64,000 nucleotides of DNA. It comes from Grammothele lineata (taxonomy: Eukaryota > Basidiomycota > Agaricomycetes > Polyporales > Polyporaceae). The notes below the pieces were generated by a model. The model saw only the letters and a program-made list of their open reading frames with translations, searched no databases and was not told the DNA's origin. The position numbers were made by a program, and so were the translations under genes. Of this stretch, positions 9,807 through 22,265 are shown piece after piece. Where the stretch lies: NCBI GenBank assembly GCA_002150815.3, contig NDFF03000123.1, positions 1-64,000 on the forward strand. The letters are read 5' to 3'. The first letter of the stretch is position 1. Every line of letters begins with the position of its first letter.

Positions 9807-11453
9807 ATGTCTGCCCGCTATGCGCCCCTCCCAAACCCCCACACCGACCCAGACGCGATCGACGAGATGGAGGCCGCCTTCGATGACTCGGACGACGAGG
9901 AGGACCGCGCACGCCCGCCGATAACCTCCCGCAACGGCTACCACTCCTTGCCCAACGCTGAGCCCCCGGCCCACGACCTGGAGCACGGCGAGCGCACCTC
10001 GCCCGCAGCGTACGACTTTGAGAACGTCGACTACGACTACACTCGCCCGCCCCCGGGCTCGCCCCCTGGCCCCTCCTCTCGAGCCCTCCCGAACGAGTTC
10101 GGCAACTCTAACGGCCTCGTCCCGTCCTTCGCCAATGTCCCCACCGACGCCAGCAGCCCGCGGCGCGAGGGCTGGTTCCGCCGCACGGCGGCCTCGGTCC
10201 TCCCGAGCCACTACGTCGACCGCTTGGGACTCGGCGGGGGCTCCTCGTCCGCCCAGCGCCTGCAGGGCCCCGTGGGCGGTGGCACGGGAAACGATGGCGT
10301 GTTCGCGAACGTGACGGCGAAGCCTGGTCGCCAGGTCCGCATACAGGACGGTACGTCCCCCTTTCCCGACTGCCGACTCCCACCCGGGCATCCGTGTTGA
10401 CCTAAATATCCCGCTGCGGACGCGCAGGGGACGACGTGCTCCTGGTGCCGGAGGAGGTGCAGAAGGAGGTCCCGCCGTCGTACGCGCAGGCGCAGGCGGA
10501 CGCCGTGCCGCCGTACTGGGAGACGACGATCCACGCGCCCTCGGCGTCGAACACGCCCGGGGACGTGATCATCGACTCGCTCCCGACCGGCAGCCTCTTC
10601 TCCTTCCTCTGGAACATGCTCGTCTCGATCTCGTTCCAGTTCGTCGGCTTCCTGCTCACGTACCTCCTCCACACCACGCACGCCGCCAAGCTCGGCTCCC
10701 GCGCGGGCCTGGGCATCACGCTCATCCAGTACGGCTTTGCGATGCGCGGCCGGGAGGACTTCAGTGGGGCCGAGGCGGACGTGTGGGCGTGGAAGCCAGA
10801 GGAGCCGCGCCCGACGTTCGCGACCGCGGCGGAGGCGGAGGCGTACTACAACAACCCCAACAACACCATTCCTTCTCCCAGCGTCGACCCGGTGTACATC
10901 TCCGGCGAGGCGACCTCCGAGTGGCTCTCCTTCCTCCTCATGACAGTCGGTGCGTACCCTCGTCCCTCCTTCAGCTCTAGCCCGTCCTCGTCCCCGCCAG
11001 CTAACGGACGAACGCCCCCGGGCACACGTACGCACAGGCTGGTTCATCCTGCTCACCTCCCTCCTCGGCTTCTGGCGCGTCAAGCGCTGGGAGCGCGGCA
11101 TCCTCGCCTCGCGGGACGACGCCGCGCCCTCGACGCCCTCGGAGCCGCACGCCCGCTCCGCCGCGATCGTCCACTCGCTCGAGCGCGCCTTCGGGCTCAC
11201 CGGGCTCGCGGACGGCTCGCTCCTCCGCCAGGGCCTCGGCTTCCCCGGGGCTGTTGGGGGCGCGCGCCACGAGTTCCGCGGGTACAACGGGGCGGAGGGA
11301 GATGGGGAAGGAGAGGGAGAGGACGAGCACGAGCGGACGTCGTACATCATCCCGCTGGACTCGGCGGACCCGGAGTCGACGGATCGGATCGCAAGGGCGT
11401 ACGCGGACGAGGCGAGGCTGCACCAGGACCTGCGCTCTGCGGGCTTGCTTTGA
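9807..11453 (+). CDS. BSD2: BSD2/NDFIP-like membrane adaptor for Rsp5 ubiquitin ligase
   Basis: Three exons (9807-10350, 10428-10949, 11038-11453) give 493 residues. Bsd2/Ndfip proteins are Golgi/endosomal three-helix adaptors that recruit the HECT ligase Rsp5/Nedd4 through PY motifs and route metal transporters and other cargo to the vacuole. Visible here: an acidic, Pro-rich cytosolic N-terminus; PY-type motifs PPSYAQ and PPYW near residues 200-215; membrane segment 1 (FSFLWNMLVSISFQFVGFLL), a short segment 2 (AGLGITLIQYGFAM), and segment 3 spanning the second intron (LSFLLMTV then GWFILLTSLLGFW). The long charged C-terminal extension after segment 3 is unusual but known in basidiomycete versions. 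Start MSARYAPLPNP is well placed. Confidence 0.88.
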
Positions 11454-11904
11454 GTGAGGTCTGAGCGTGCGTGCGTTCGTGCGTAAGTGTTTCCCGCCCG
11501 TTCGTGCCCCCGTCTCTCGTTTCTCGCCGCTCGAGAAGCCGGCGTAGTTCTTCTTGGACTCGTTGTTTATTGTTGGTATTGTTGGAGATCCCCGCCTATA
11601 CTGTCTACTGTCTACTGCTGCGCGTTCTAGTCGAGAGGGCTGCTCGGATAACTCTTCGCGATGTAATATATGTACTAGAATATACACCCTTCCGATGTGC
11701 ACGCGAGTGAAAGCGCAGAACGTCGGGATAATACACGGTCGATTGGGGAGCCTCAGCAAGGTACATTCATGTATATCGCACACTTCTCTTGTCTCTCTAT
11801 CACCGTTCCTGCCTCCCTTCCCGTCTCTTTCCTTTCATTCAGCTTCGCTCTCATTCGCAGCAACGTCCCCCCAACGTAAAACAACCGACTCGACTCGATG
11901 CGGA
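11454..11904. other. Convergent 3' intergenic stretch (BSD2-like / FRS1)
   Basis: Tail-to-tail intergenic region with pyrimidine-rich tracts near 11800-11860. No coding signal. It probably holds both 3' UTRs and terminators. Confidence 0.5.
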
Positions 11905-14327
11905 CTAAGTCCACACGGCCTGCATCTCCTTCTTGAACGGCTCGAGCGTGAACTCGAGCGCGGAGCACGGGTACGAGATCTCGAACTTCTCGAGCACGCT
12001 CGGGTGCAGGATCCCCAGCACCCCTATCTCGAGGTCGTCCGGCCGCCCCAGGGCGCCCTTGAGCGTGCGCTTGAGCGCGGCGAGCCCCGAGCCCGAGAGC
12101 TCTTGGGGCGGGCGGTAGTAGATCGTCGCGGCGCGTCCGGGGAAGAATGTCGGGTCTGCGAGCGGGGGTGGATGGGGGGTTAGCGAACGAAGAGACGGGG
12201 GGTATGTATGGAGGCGAAAGGGAAAGGGAAAGACGCACCCTCGCGCTCCTTGATGTAGTACCCGGTGGGCGCCTTGGGGTCGCCGCCCGCGATGCGCGGC
12301 ACCTCGAGCATGGCCATCGCGCGGTCGAGCAGGCCGTGGACGACCTCGAACCCGGCGCTCTTGTTGCACCACACGGCGGCGGCGTGGCGGACGTTGCGCG
12401 CCTGGCGCTCGAGCGCGGGGTCCTTGAACACGACGTCCGCGGCCTCGAACACGCGCACGGGCAGCGGGTGCGAGCGGTTCTCGCGGATCGTCTTGAGCAG
12501 CCCTTGCAGGAGCGAGGTGCGCACCACCTGGAACTCGAGCGTCTTGGGGTTCGCGATCCGCACGGCGGTCGTGCCGTCGTCGGGGCGGTTCATCCAGTCG
12601 AAGTTCTCCTCGTGCGAGCACTGTGGGCGGGTGAACGGGTGAGTGGCATGAAGCGGGGGTGAGGATGGAGAGGGCGGGCGACGCACGAGGATGAGCGGGA
12701 GGGCCTCGACCCAGCCGTCCATGGCCCACTCCGTGCGGATGATGTCGCTGAGCTTGCTGATCGCCAGTGGCTGCGCCACGGTGCTCGTAGAAGGGAAGGT
12801 ATCGGGCAGCTTGTTGAACCCGTACGCGATCGCGGCGTCTTCCATGAGGTCACACTCGTGGAGGATATCCGGCCGCGTGGGCGGGATCTGCACCATGACC
12901 TCGTCAATGTCGTTCGGGGAGACCGACGCGGTGAGCGTCATCCGCTCGAGCAGGTCTGCGACCTCCTTCGAGTTCAGGGTCAGGCCCGTACATGAGTTGA
13001 CGTAGGAGGCGTGCGCAGAGGTCGTGCGGTACTTCATGTCGGGTGTGATACGAGTCGTGCCGTCGGGGTAAACGATCTTGACCGGCTCGATGCTATTCGC
13101 AGGAAACTGTCAGCCGCTTTCAAACGACAAAGTTGCATTTCTCACGAGTAAGGCTCCGCACAGTACTCCGAGAACATGGTGGAGATGATGTTGGCGACAA
13201 TGCCCAGCTTCGTCTCATCGGTCGCCGTAATATCAATGAAGATATTCCGGGTGTTGAGCGTGATCTTGCTGTGTTCGGAGTTGATGATTGGGGGCATAGA
13301 CAGGACTCTATCCTGCTTGTCGTAGATGATGGGATATACCGGCGAGTCTCGAATGATGTGCAAATATCGCGACAAGTGCTTCTCAGACTGACTGGGACTC
13401 AGTCGCTGCCACACTCATGTATATCCAAGGAAACGCACTTCGTAAACGGTCATCAACTCCTCCGCGTTGTACTCCTTGTCTTTTGATAAGGGCACGAACT
13501 TGATGTCTTTGGGTGGACGCGCCTCGTATCGGAAGGGGGCTTGAATGGTGTCGAGGTCATGCGTGCCGATGGCGACGAATTGCCGACGCCTGCAGAGGTT
13601 TTGATGAAGCTTGTCTTGGAGATCAATGAAGGACTCGTATGACCGCTCCGTGAACTTCACGTTCCGCAAGATAGCGCCTGCGAAGAACGGACGGATCCTC
13701 TGGGTCTGTAGCGAATACACAGCGTTTGGAAAGGCGTTCCACGGTTCGAGGGACGGGGATACGTACATCCGGGCTCACTGTCGCAGTGACCAGGTTTGCC
13801 TCTCCGCCAGCTGGATGAACGAGCTTGTATTGCGGGGGCTTGTCTAGGCCAAGGAATATACGGAGGGCGCGAGAGATGCCCTCAATACAAAGGAGATCGT
13901 ATCTGCGCACGATGGATCTTCAGTTATATCTGCACACATGCCTTGAAAACGTTCCAACCTGTTCGCAGGGACCTCTATTTTGAGTTGCTGCGTTTGCGGA
14001 CGGGTGCGTCAGGGCAGAACGTATCGAGACAGTAGATCCAACGCACTGGACGCTCCGCCGGAAGACCCTTCTTCTTCAATGCCTCCACCTCCTCCGTGGT
14101 CTACAACATATCGTATTGGAGAAGTTCTGAGAGAATAACCGAAAGACGCACGTCTTCATCAAGCTCGAGACCGAACTCGAAGAGCAGATGGTCGAACTCT
14201 TCTGCGGCTTGGATCCTCCACACTCAGCCTCAAGTACCGGTGGCCCGGATCGCGCGAAGGTATGCTCACAGTACGCGCGCCCTAGCCGCTTCCAGAGCTC
14301 CTCTTTGTCGCACGACACGGTCGGCAT
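11905..14327 (-). CDS. FRS1: Cytosolic phenylalanyl-tRNA synthetase, beta subunit
   Basis: Beta subunit of the alpha2-beta2 cytosolic PheRS that charges tRNA-Phe; alpha is encoded 3.9 kb away. Starts [18 protein letters not shown] at 14327. Exons join as [35 protein letters not shown], then [20 protein letters not shown], a family signature. The B3/4 region follows ([34 protein letters not shown]). The B5 domain has [19 protein letters not shown] and [10 protein letters not shown]. The catalytic-like C-terminal domain has [20 protein letters not shown] and [12 protein letters not shown] and ends KKEMQAVWT. At least eight introns of about 50-70 nt are present. Length is about 590-600 residues, normal for the eukaryotic/archaeal type. 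No frame break is seen. Confidence 0.93.
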
Positions 14328-14751
14328 ACTGGCAGGGGAGTATCGTTGGGCTGAGGAAGAAGAGTACGTTCGAATGTGAAGTCACGGCAGAGCAATGCAA
14401 AAGAGATAATCTGTGGATCTCGCGTGATGGGTGATCGAGTCACAGCCGCCCGCGGCTGTTTCGCTTGGGAAATCCGAGTCAAGCTTTGAACGTACTACAT
14501 AACCTCGCGAAGCCTCAGTCACAGAACTAAGTAGCAGAGCGCGTTCTGTGTGCAGCGTACTGCAATCATGCGGAGGCAGGACATACTGACTCTCCTACAC
14601 AAGCGCTATGTACAACTTGTGCTCGGGTGTGCACATGATCATCAACGTACACTGGCAGCTCGCGACTCGCTGCATACAACGAGGAGACCAAGAAAAGGAG
14701 GATCAAACCTATACAGCGATCTAGGCAGGTGAGCAGGGTAGAGCAAGCACA
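14328..14751. other. FRS1 promoter and adjacent non-coding DNA
   Basis: Upstream of FRS1 and downstream of the small gene at 14752-15268. Open frames here lack any motif. I see no further element. Confidence 0.4.
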
Positions 14752-15268
14752 TCATTCTGAAAATGCGGCTCGTGGGATGAACTCCAATGAACCTATGCCA
14801 ACTTTGCGACGGTTCTTCGCCATTCTTGCACCCTCTCTTTGCACCTCCATCTCCTGCTCCCGCCGTTCTTCTGCCCAAGCCTCTTGAACCTGTTGGGGAG
14901 AAGCCGCTAAGGACAGAACCATAAGCAGCAGGTCCCAGCCATCCAGCTCCTTCTAGCCCGAACAGCGTGTTTCGGGCGCCAAATTGTCGGTGTCAACGCG
15001 AGCGAGGGCCAATGGGACGCCTACCAACGCTCAGCTTCGTACTCAACGCCCATGGCCACGAGGAAGAGAATATGGCTAAACGTGCAGCATTCGTCATCCG
15101 GTCGACGGTTCCGCCTCCAGTGCCCATAAACCCGCACAAGCATGTCAGGAAACATGACGCATAAGTAGCCACGTCGATGGCTGACTGCTCCATGCCTTGC
15201 CGGCGAAGAGAGCCTGAGGGCTTTCCATCGAACCGAATAGGATGAGGCTGACCGCCTTGGGCCGGCAT
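14752..15268 (-). CDS. Small unrecognised protein (two exons)
   Basis: Proposed 132-residue protein from exons 15268-15025 and 14906-14752, joined by a 118-nt intron (GTAGGC...CTTAG); the total is an exact multiple of three. The N-terminus MPAQGGQPHPIRF leads to MEQSAIDVATYASCFLTCLC, a hydrophobic patch that could be one membrane segment. The C-terminal exon is highly charged and helical (QQVQEAWAEERREQEMEVQR) and ends LEFIPRAAFSE, which looks coding rather than random. I do not recognise the family. A small mitochondrial or membrane protein is possible but is only a guess. The splice join is the weak point. Confidence 0.45.
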
Positions 15269-15357
15269 CGGGCCTGCCGAGTATAACAGGTATAACCTGC
15301 GGTGGCAGACGTTCCTCTTCTCCTTTCGTCTTCCCCTCACGTCCGTTCTGCCTGGTT

Positions 15358-17960
15358 ATGTCTTTCACAGGCGCTCCTCACCCCTCAGCCCCGTCATCCA
15401 GTCGTGCTTCAGGCAGTAGTAGCAACCACAGTCACAGTTCTGATTCTCGCGCCCATCGCGTCCACTTCGATGACGGCCAAGGCACCGACGCGGAGGGCTC
15501 ACCCATCATCAAGAGTTTACTCCCGGGACGTCAAGACGAGTCAGTGGAGAGGATCTCCTCTGACCCTCTTCCCGGGCCTGCCGAGAACGTCCAGGACGCA
15601 GTAAGCTCACACCTCACCTACCCATCTCAGGCAACACTGGTCTCGGACAACGCCAATCCATTCTCCGGAGGCCAGCCCGTACTGAGCGCCTCATATGACG
15701 GGCAACCGTCTCTACCTACGGCACAAAAGGCACCCGCTTCTAGTAGCTCCTTCTCGTCATATCGCCATCCATACGACATCCAGGCTCCGAACCAGACCTA
15801 TGGCGGTTCCCCCCAAGTCGGGTCTCTTCCTCGTGCCCGTCGCTCCCCTTCGCTTCACAGCGATGGCGGAGACAGCACCGATGAACGCGACCGCGAAATA
15901 GAACGTGCCCTTGGGGAGCGGGGACAGCGGCAAAGAGGTTACCTCTCGAACTTCATGGAGCTCGTAGCGCACGACGAGAGGCATGGAGAAGGGGGCCGTT
16001 CGCTCCCCCGCTACGAACGCGACGACTCGTACACCACCCCTTCTCGACCGGACTACCGCCGCTACGACTCTTGCACATCGAATGAGTCATCGGATTCGCA
16101 TGTCCTCGATCCCGATGACCCGAAGGTGACTGGTGCACGGAAGAAGACACTCGACGACCCGGAGGACATTGAGAAAGCTCTCATGAAGCAGATGAGCTAC
16201 AAGGCTCGCCGGAAACTGCGGTCGCGTATCCGGATCGAGTTCAATATCACTTGTCAGTACATTCTTCCTTTAAAATTTTGGCTATATGCTGAGTTGTCGA
16301 CCACTTCTAGCCGTCTTGAACCGCCAGACGTTCCTCCTGCGACTCGCCAAAGCACTCATGACCTTCGGTGCACCCTCGCACCGGATCGAGTCCCAGCTGC
16401 TCTCCGCCGCGCGTATCCTCGAGGTCAACGCCGAGTTCATCCACATCCCCGGCGTCATCATCTGCTCGTTCGGCGACCACGAAACAAAGACGTCCGAGAT
16501 GCATTTCGTCAAGTGCGGCGGCCGCCTCTCGCTCGGCTCACTGCACGAGGTCCACCAGGTTTACCGCCAGGTCGTTCACGATGAGATCAGCGCGCGCAGG
16601 GCGACCGAGAAGCTCGAGGCTCTGCTCGCCGCGAAGCCGCTCTACGGCTCCTTCACGCGCTTAGCGCTGTCGTTCTTCCTGTCCGCGCTCATCTGCCCGC
16701 TGGCGTTCGGGGGTTCTTTCCTGGATATGTGGATCGCGGGGCTGGGGGCGACGTTCCTCACCCTCATGCAAATCTGCGTGGCCTCGAAGAGCCAGCTGTA
16801 TGCGAACGTGTTCGAGTGCGTGCCCTCTTCCGCCCCCCCAAGCCTTGTTGATGCTGATTATATGCGCCAGAATCTCGGTGACGATCGTAATATCGTTTGC
16901 TGCTCGGGGCTTGAGCAGCATTCGGACTGAAATCTTCTGCTATACGGCTATCTCTTCTGCGGGAATTGTTGGGATCCTTCCGGGTTACCTTATTCGTGAG
17001 TGCCTTGTAAAGATCTGCTCCGGACGACTTCTCACATCCCTTCTAGTGAGCAGCTCATTGGAGCTCGCATCTAAGAATATCGTCTGTGGAAGCGTGAAGA
17101 TGGTGTATGCGCTCATTTACACGCTCTTCCTGGTAGGTTCACCCATGTAACTCTCATCAAGAATTTGTACTGAACCTTGAATGCTTTCAGGGTTTTGGTC
17201 TCCAGATCGGCTCTGATCTCTACCTTCTCTTCGATCCAAACGCCCGACATGAGCTTGCCGCTCTTGCTGCGCGCATCGACGAGACCGACATTGTCTCTGG
17301 CACCTTCGTCTCCGACACAGACAACTTCGGGAACTTCAACCACGGCGCTCCACTCAGCGGCACGTTCACGTTCGCCGCCGCCGCGCCCCTCTCGCTCGAG
17401 CACATTGTCGAAGGCTGCTTCCGCGGCCCAAACGACTCGTGGTACCTCCGCACATTCCCATGGTGGACCGAGTTCCTGATCGTGCCCGTCTTCTCCATCC
17501 TCTCCTCGCTCGCGAACCTCCAGCCGCTCTGGACGCGCGAGCTGGTCGTCATGGTCGTCATATCTTGTGTCTCGTACGCCGCGAACAAGATCGCGAACCA
17601 CTTCATCTTCAACCGGTCGGACGTCGTCAGCGCGATTGGGGCGTTCGCGGTGGGTCTGCTCGGGAACGTGTATTCGCGCAAGATGGGCGGGACGGCGTTC
17701 ACGTCGATGGTCACGGGGGTGCTGTTCCTCGTCCCGGTGAGTCGTGGCATGCTTCGCCTCCTATTCGCGAGCTGTGCGCTAATCTTACACTTCAGTCGGG
17801 CCTGTCGCAAGCGGGCGGTATCACCGCGCAGGGGAACGGAATCGACATTGGAGGCGCGATGATTGCGGTCACCATCGGTATCACGGTCGGGCTCTTCATG
17901 AGCCAGGCGCTCGTGTATATGTTCGGGTCTCGCAAGAACGCTGCCATCTTCTCGTTCTAG
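15358..17960 (+). CDS. PRM10: Prm10/ThrE-family multispanning membrane protein
   Basis: Large fungal protein of the DUF1212/ThrE class (yeast Prm10, pheromone-regulated; bacterial ThrE exports threonine and serine). The first about 290 residues are Ser/Pro-rich, low-complexity and cytosolic. The conserved ThrE part starts after the intron near 16251: FLLRLAKALMTFGAPSHRIE, HIPGVIICSFGDHETKTSEM, HEVHQVYRQVVHDEISA. Hydrophobic helices follow (LALSFFLSALICPLAFGGSF, ISVTIVISFAARGL, SAGIVGILPGYLI). The second membrane half has MVYALIYTLFLGFGLQIGSD, ELVVMVVISCVSYAANKIAN, DVVSAIGAFAVGLLGNVYSR and GGITAQGNGIDIGGAMIAVT, ending NAAIFSF. Several short introns interrupt it. The transported substrate is unknown; amino-acid export is suggested by family only. 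Confidence 0.88.
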
Positions 17961-18202
17961 TCACGATCCCCTCGTCTCGCCTGTATTCTTGTACTTCTAG
18001 CACATACCCGGACATGCGATACCCCTTGTATTGTATCCATACTTACTTGCGACCCGACGCCCTGTAAACCGTGTATCAATGATCCAACGACCTTGCACGC
18101 TGCAGAATATCGGGGGGAGCGACAGTCTACTGTTGCTCGTCGTGTGCTTTACAAGATGGATACAGATATGTACTTGGACTTCTTTTCACGCGACTCCGCC
18201 CC

Positions 18203-20313
18203 TCAGAATCTGACGGCCGGCGACTTCTCCACGCTCTCCAGGGATACCTTGTGGCCGACGAGCGTGCGGATGTTGTTGATGCCGTAGCTACACACATAAG
18301 GGTGTTTTGTCAGGACTATTCGTACAGAGATATGTTTGAGGAACACGTACCGAATCATCGTGGGCCGCTCGAGCGAGATACCCCAGCCGTGGACGTGCAC
18401 GTCCTTGGGGAAACCCATGGGCTCGAGCATCTCGGGCCGGAACATGCCGCTGTTCCCGACTTCTACCCATTTCTTGAGTTGGGGGTGGAAGGCGAAGATC
18501 TCCAGGGAGGGCTACGTGTGCGATGAGACGTTAGAGTTGCGAGAAAGTAATAGCGAAAAAACCAACCTCCGTGTAGGGGTTGTACGCGGGCTTGAAGCGG
18601 AGGTTCTCGATACCCATCTTCTTGAAGAACACGCGCATGAAACCTGTGGACAGCGTTGCGACGTCAGAGACCATTCGTACAGCCCGCCTAGATCACAGGA
18701 AAACACGTACCGATAAGGTCCGCAAGAGTCAGCCCCCGATCGGCAACCACACCCTCGACTTGGTGGAACTCCGCAAGGTGCGTCGCGTCCATCGTCTCAT
18801 TCCTGAACACCCTGTCGATCGAGAACAGCTTCGCAGGCCTGAACCCGTCCGCGCCGACCTTGCTCGCCCCAGGCACCCCAGCCGCGGTCGCGTGCGCGCC
18901 CTCGGCCTGCACGGCGGCCTCGGCGCCCGCGTCGGGGTCGTTCTCGCCGCGGCAGCGCGCGGCGAGCTTGTAGAGCATCGAGGCGGAGGAGGCGGTGGTG
19001 TGCGTGCGGAGGAGGAGCTTGCGCGACTCGTCGTGCGACCAGGGCGCGCGGTAGCCTGTCGAGCCGAACCCGCCGTGCTCGTGCACGCGGGAGACGCGTT
19101 CGTAGTAGGCTTTGGGCGGGGCGAGGGAGATGGCGGGATCTGGACGAGGGCGGCGTTAGCGGGCGATGGAGGATAGGGAGGACGGGGTGACGTACCGGAC
19201 AGGTAGAAGGTGTCTTGCACTTCTCGTGCGGGGTGTTGTTGTGGTACGAAGAGGGCGTCGAAGCACCAGAAGCCGGACTCGACGAAAGAGGATGTAGGCA
19301 TCTCGGCGAAGCTGAATATCGTGTCAACGAAGAAGGCGGTAGGGATAGGCTGCGAACATACCCCATTTCCAGGAAGATATTCCTAATTTCCTCACGAACT
19401 TTCAGAAGAGGGTGGAGGGCACCGCCGTTAGGTGGAACACCGTCGGCTTCGAAGTTATACTTTTTGTAGGTCGCAGTCTTCCACGACCCTCTGCGACTTC
19501 GTCAGCGCGCATATACTGATTGACCTAGGAAGAACTCACGAAGCGAGCATATCCGCCGTCAAATCTGTCTCAGGCTTAGCCGTCGATGTGCTGAACAGCT
19601 TTCCTTTGTGAACAGTGAACCATTGGCCCTTGCTTCACAACAATCAGTCAAGGAACCGCGTCGAGATACCTATGAGCGTACCGTTGTGCGATCAGCTTCC
19701 GTTTCCTGAGATCTGCTAGTGCCTTGTCCCCCGCCTTCAATGTTCCGGTGGAGTCTACTTCTCGCATTTGTAGTTGGGTAGTATCCTCGATGGTAGAGGC
19801 CTACGCCGAGCGACATTCACAAACGTCTCGAATATCAAAGGATCTGGGTACATACCAGCTTGACGAGGCCGTCTCCCTCTTTGCTAATCCATTTGTTCTT
19901 GAAGGCCTGTCCCTGGCCAATCTTCGCCGTCTCCGCACCAACTTTTGTCTGCAGCTCCTTTATGGGAAGAGGGGAGCCCTCTCCTTTTGAAGGACATGCG
20001 TTCCACACCCGGGCTTCATGAGATCCCTGCAACGCTATTTGTGCGCCCTCCTGGGTGAGGACATGGGAGACAGTTTCTTGAGTGGTATATGTGATCATCT
20101 GAGAAAGATATTGATTGGTCCAAGAACAACATTTCCGGAGAAGTTATGTACATCACGACTCGACAAGGAGTTCAATGCTCCTAGAATGATGATCTGGGAG
20201 TCATGGGTGGCTGCAGGATCCTTGTAGCCGGGGAGGACGAGGGTGCGGGTATCCTTGATGGTGCCCTCTTTATCGAGGGTATCGAGGATGAGTTGCTGGA
20301 TCGCCTCTGCCAT
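18203..20313 (-). CDS. FRS2: Cytosolic phenylalanyl-tRNA synthetase, alpha subunit
   Basis: Catalytic alpha subunit of cytosolic PheRS. Starts [20 protein letters not shown] at 20313, the typical N-terminal helix-turn-helix region of eukaryotic alpha subunits, then [18 protein letters not shown]. Class II motif 2 is clear: [32 protein letters not shown]. Then come [52 protein letters not shown] and motif 3 ([20 protein letters not shown]). It ends VEKSPAVRF. About eight introns. It is transcribed in the same direction as the beta-subunit gene, with a plus-strand Prm10-type gene and a small unknown gene between them. Confidence 0.93.
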
Positions 20314-20530
20314 GTCGAGGTGATCTCGTCGGCAGAAAGAACGCGAAGGGTGATGAGGACGGTGGAGGAGTGTTTTGAGATAGATAGCCGCGAAATCGAG
20401 ATGAGTCTGACTCGCGAATCGTAAGGACTAGACAGGCGCCCGCGGCTACACGATCGCGTCGGGTTTACATCGGACACGTGAATGCGTTCCGCTCACTCCT
20501 CCCCGGCGTCCAGCATGTCTGTCTCGCCCC

Positions 20531-22133
20531 ATGTCCTCCTCATCCCTCCCCGCGGCCCTCGATGCCTCATGGCAGGGGGCTTGGGAGACCGCACAACCAG
20601 AGCTGTCGCGCATACGCGCTGACATCGCGTCTTCGTCAAGCCCGGACCCTCGAATCACGCGAGTCGGCAAGGTCGATGCAGAACTGCTCGACACGGTGTT
20701 GGTCCAACTCCTCAAGGAGCCTCTGATCAAAGCGGGTAGCATGGTAGACGTGCGTATCAATTATTTTATACTGTTATTAGACTGACGTGGTGCAGTCCGC
20801 ATTCAAAGCGAAGTTCGATCCTGAGCTCACTCTGCTCATTCACCTCATACTTTACAAGTTCTCGGTCTGGGATCAGGGTGCCAGCTATGGTGCGAAGCTA
20901 CAGGGTTTGAGGTATGCTCCGCTGAGGAAAGCGTGTGCGAGCCCCGCTGGTATGTCGTTATATGCTATTTCCCTGAAATCTCAGCCTTGTCAATGCCGCC
21001 CAAACCTCAGTATTACCCCGAATCACTCTGGTGCTCCATAGTGCCCTTACGATCCTCGTACCCTACATCCACACCCGAATACGTGCGCACGCATTATCAA
21101 ATGCGTGGCCCGACGCTCCATCTTCCGACCGACGTCGGAAAGCATGGGAGTTATTGACACGCCTGGAGTCCGTCCATGGGGCAGCTGCACTCGTAAACTT
21201 TGTTGTGTTTCTGTGGAATGGACGGTTCGTCTTCTAGGCTACCGGTACCACAGCTCTTGTGCTAACTCTAATGGCAGCTACCGGACGCTAGCCGACAGGC
21301 TATTGCAGCTCCGTTTGATCTCCGCGCGCCGACACTTCCAGCGTGAAGTGTCCTATGAATTTATGAACCGCCAGATGGTCTGGCATGCGTTCACAGTACG
21401 TGCTGCGCGAGCTCATCAAATTATATGGTTCTTACCGTCTCCGTAGGAATTCCTCCTTTTCTTACTGCCGCTCATCAACACACGAGCTCTTCGGCGACAA
21501 GTGACGGCCTTGACCTCTCGTCTGACTCTTGCATCTCTTCTACCTGCCCCAATGCGGACCCTCGTCGGCTCTTCGGATGCTACGCAATCAGAAAAGGCAA
21601 CACTACGCAGAGGAAAATACTGGTCTCTCTCTGAAGATCAGTGCGCAATCTGCGCAGACAACGCCTCAACCAACTTGAACTTCTCCGACTCCGCCAATGC
21701 GCTCACGTCCCTCAGCGCAACATCGCTCTACGCTGCGACCGGGCACGCAACCTCGTCTGACCACGAGGACGACCCGGATTACGTCCCACAGTTCCCGATC
21801 CACAACCCGTATGTCACCTCGTGTGGGCACGTCTACTGCTACTACTGCCTCACCGAGCGCATGATGCGCACCGCGGACGAGCGCTCTGGCGCTGGGCTCA
21901 GAGGCACGCATTGGGAATGCCTCCGGTGTAACGAGGGCGTCACCGCCGTAGACCGGGTCGAGGCGGAGGCAGAGGGCCCGCACTACGAGAGCGGCGTGGA
22001 CGACAGCGACGAAGACGACAATACGAGCGCACTCAGCTTCGACTACGGCAGCGAGGACGTCGAGTTCACGGACATGAGCGGGAGCATCGGCGGGAGCTAT
22101 GCGGATAGCGAGTCTGGACGATCGAGCGGCTGA
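20531..22133 (+). CDS. PEX2: Peroxin-2, RING-finger peroxisomal ubiquitin ligase subunit
   Basis: Pex2, with Pex10 and Pex12, forms the RING ubiquitin-ligase complex in the peroxisomal membrane that recycles the import receptor Pex5. Starts MSSSSLPAALDASW and continues ITRVGKVDAELLDTVLVQLL. Membrane and core motifs: FDPELTLLIHLILYKFSVWD, ALVNFVVFLWNGRYRTLADR, VSYEFMNRQMVWHAFTEFLL, FLLPLINTRALRR. The C-terminal RING has CAICADNAS, then after a long insert TSCGHVYCYYCLTERMM and WECLRCNEGV, so all zinc ligands of a C3HC3-like Pex2 RING appear present. The acidic tail after the RING is low-complexity. Four introns. The start codons of FRS2 (20313) and PEX2 (20531) are 217 bp apart and divergent. 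Confidence 0.88.
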
Positions 22134-22265
22134 AGATCTCCAACACACATTCCCAACGCACATACTTGTATTCTTACACTACATGGCAGCGGCCTCTTCT
22201 TGGCAATCGTCGACATCCTCCACGCGTATACCAACAGATTTACATACATACCTCTCTGGCCACCC

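Noticed and set aside
9210..10391. 393-residue open frame on the minus strand
   Set aside because: Antisense shadow of the GC-rich BSD2-like exon 1; Arg/Gly/Ala-rich composition, no motif.
10211..11350. 379-residue open frame on the minus strand
   Set aside because: Antisense to BSD2-like exons and crosses their introns; composition typical of GC-rich shadow frames.
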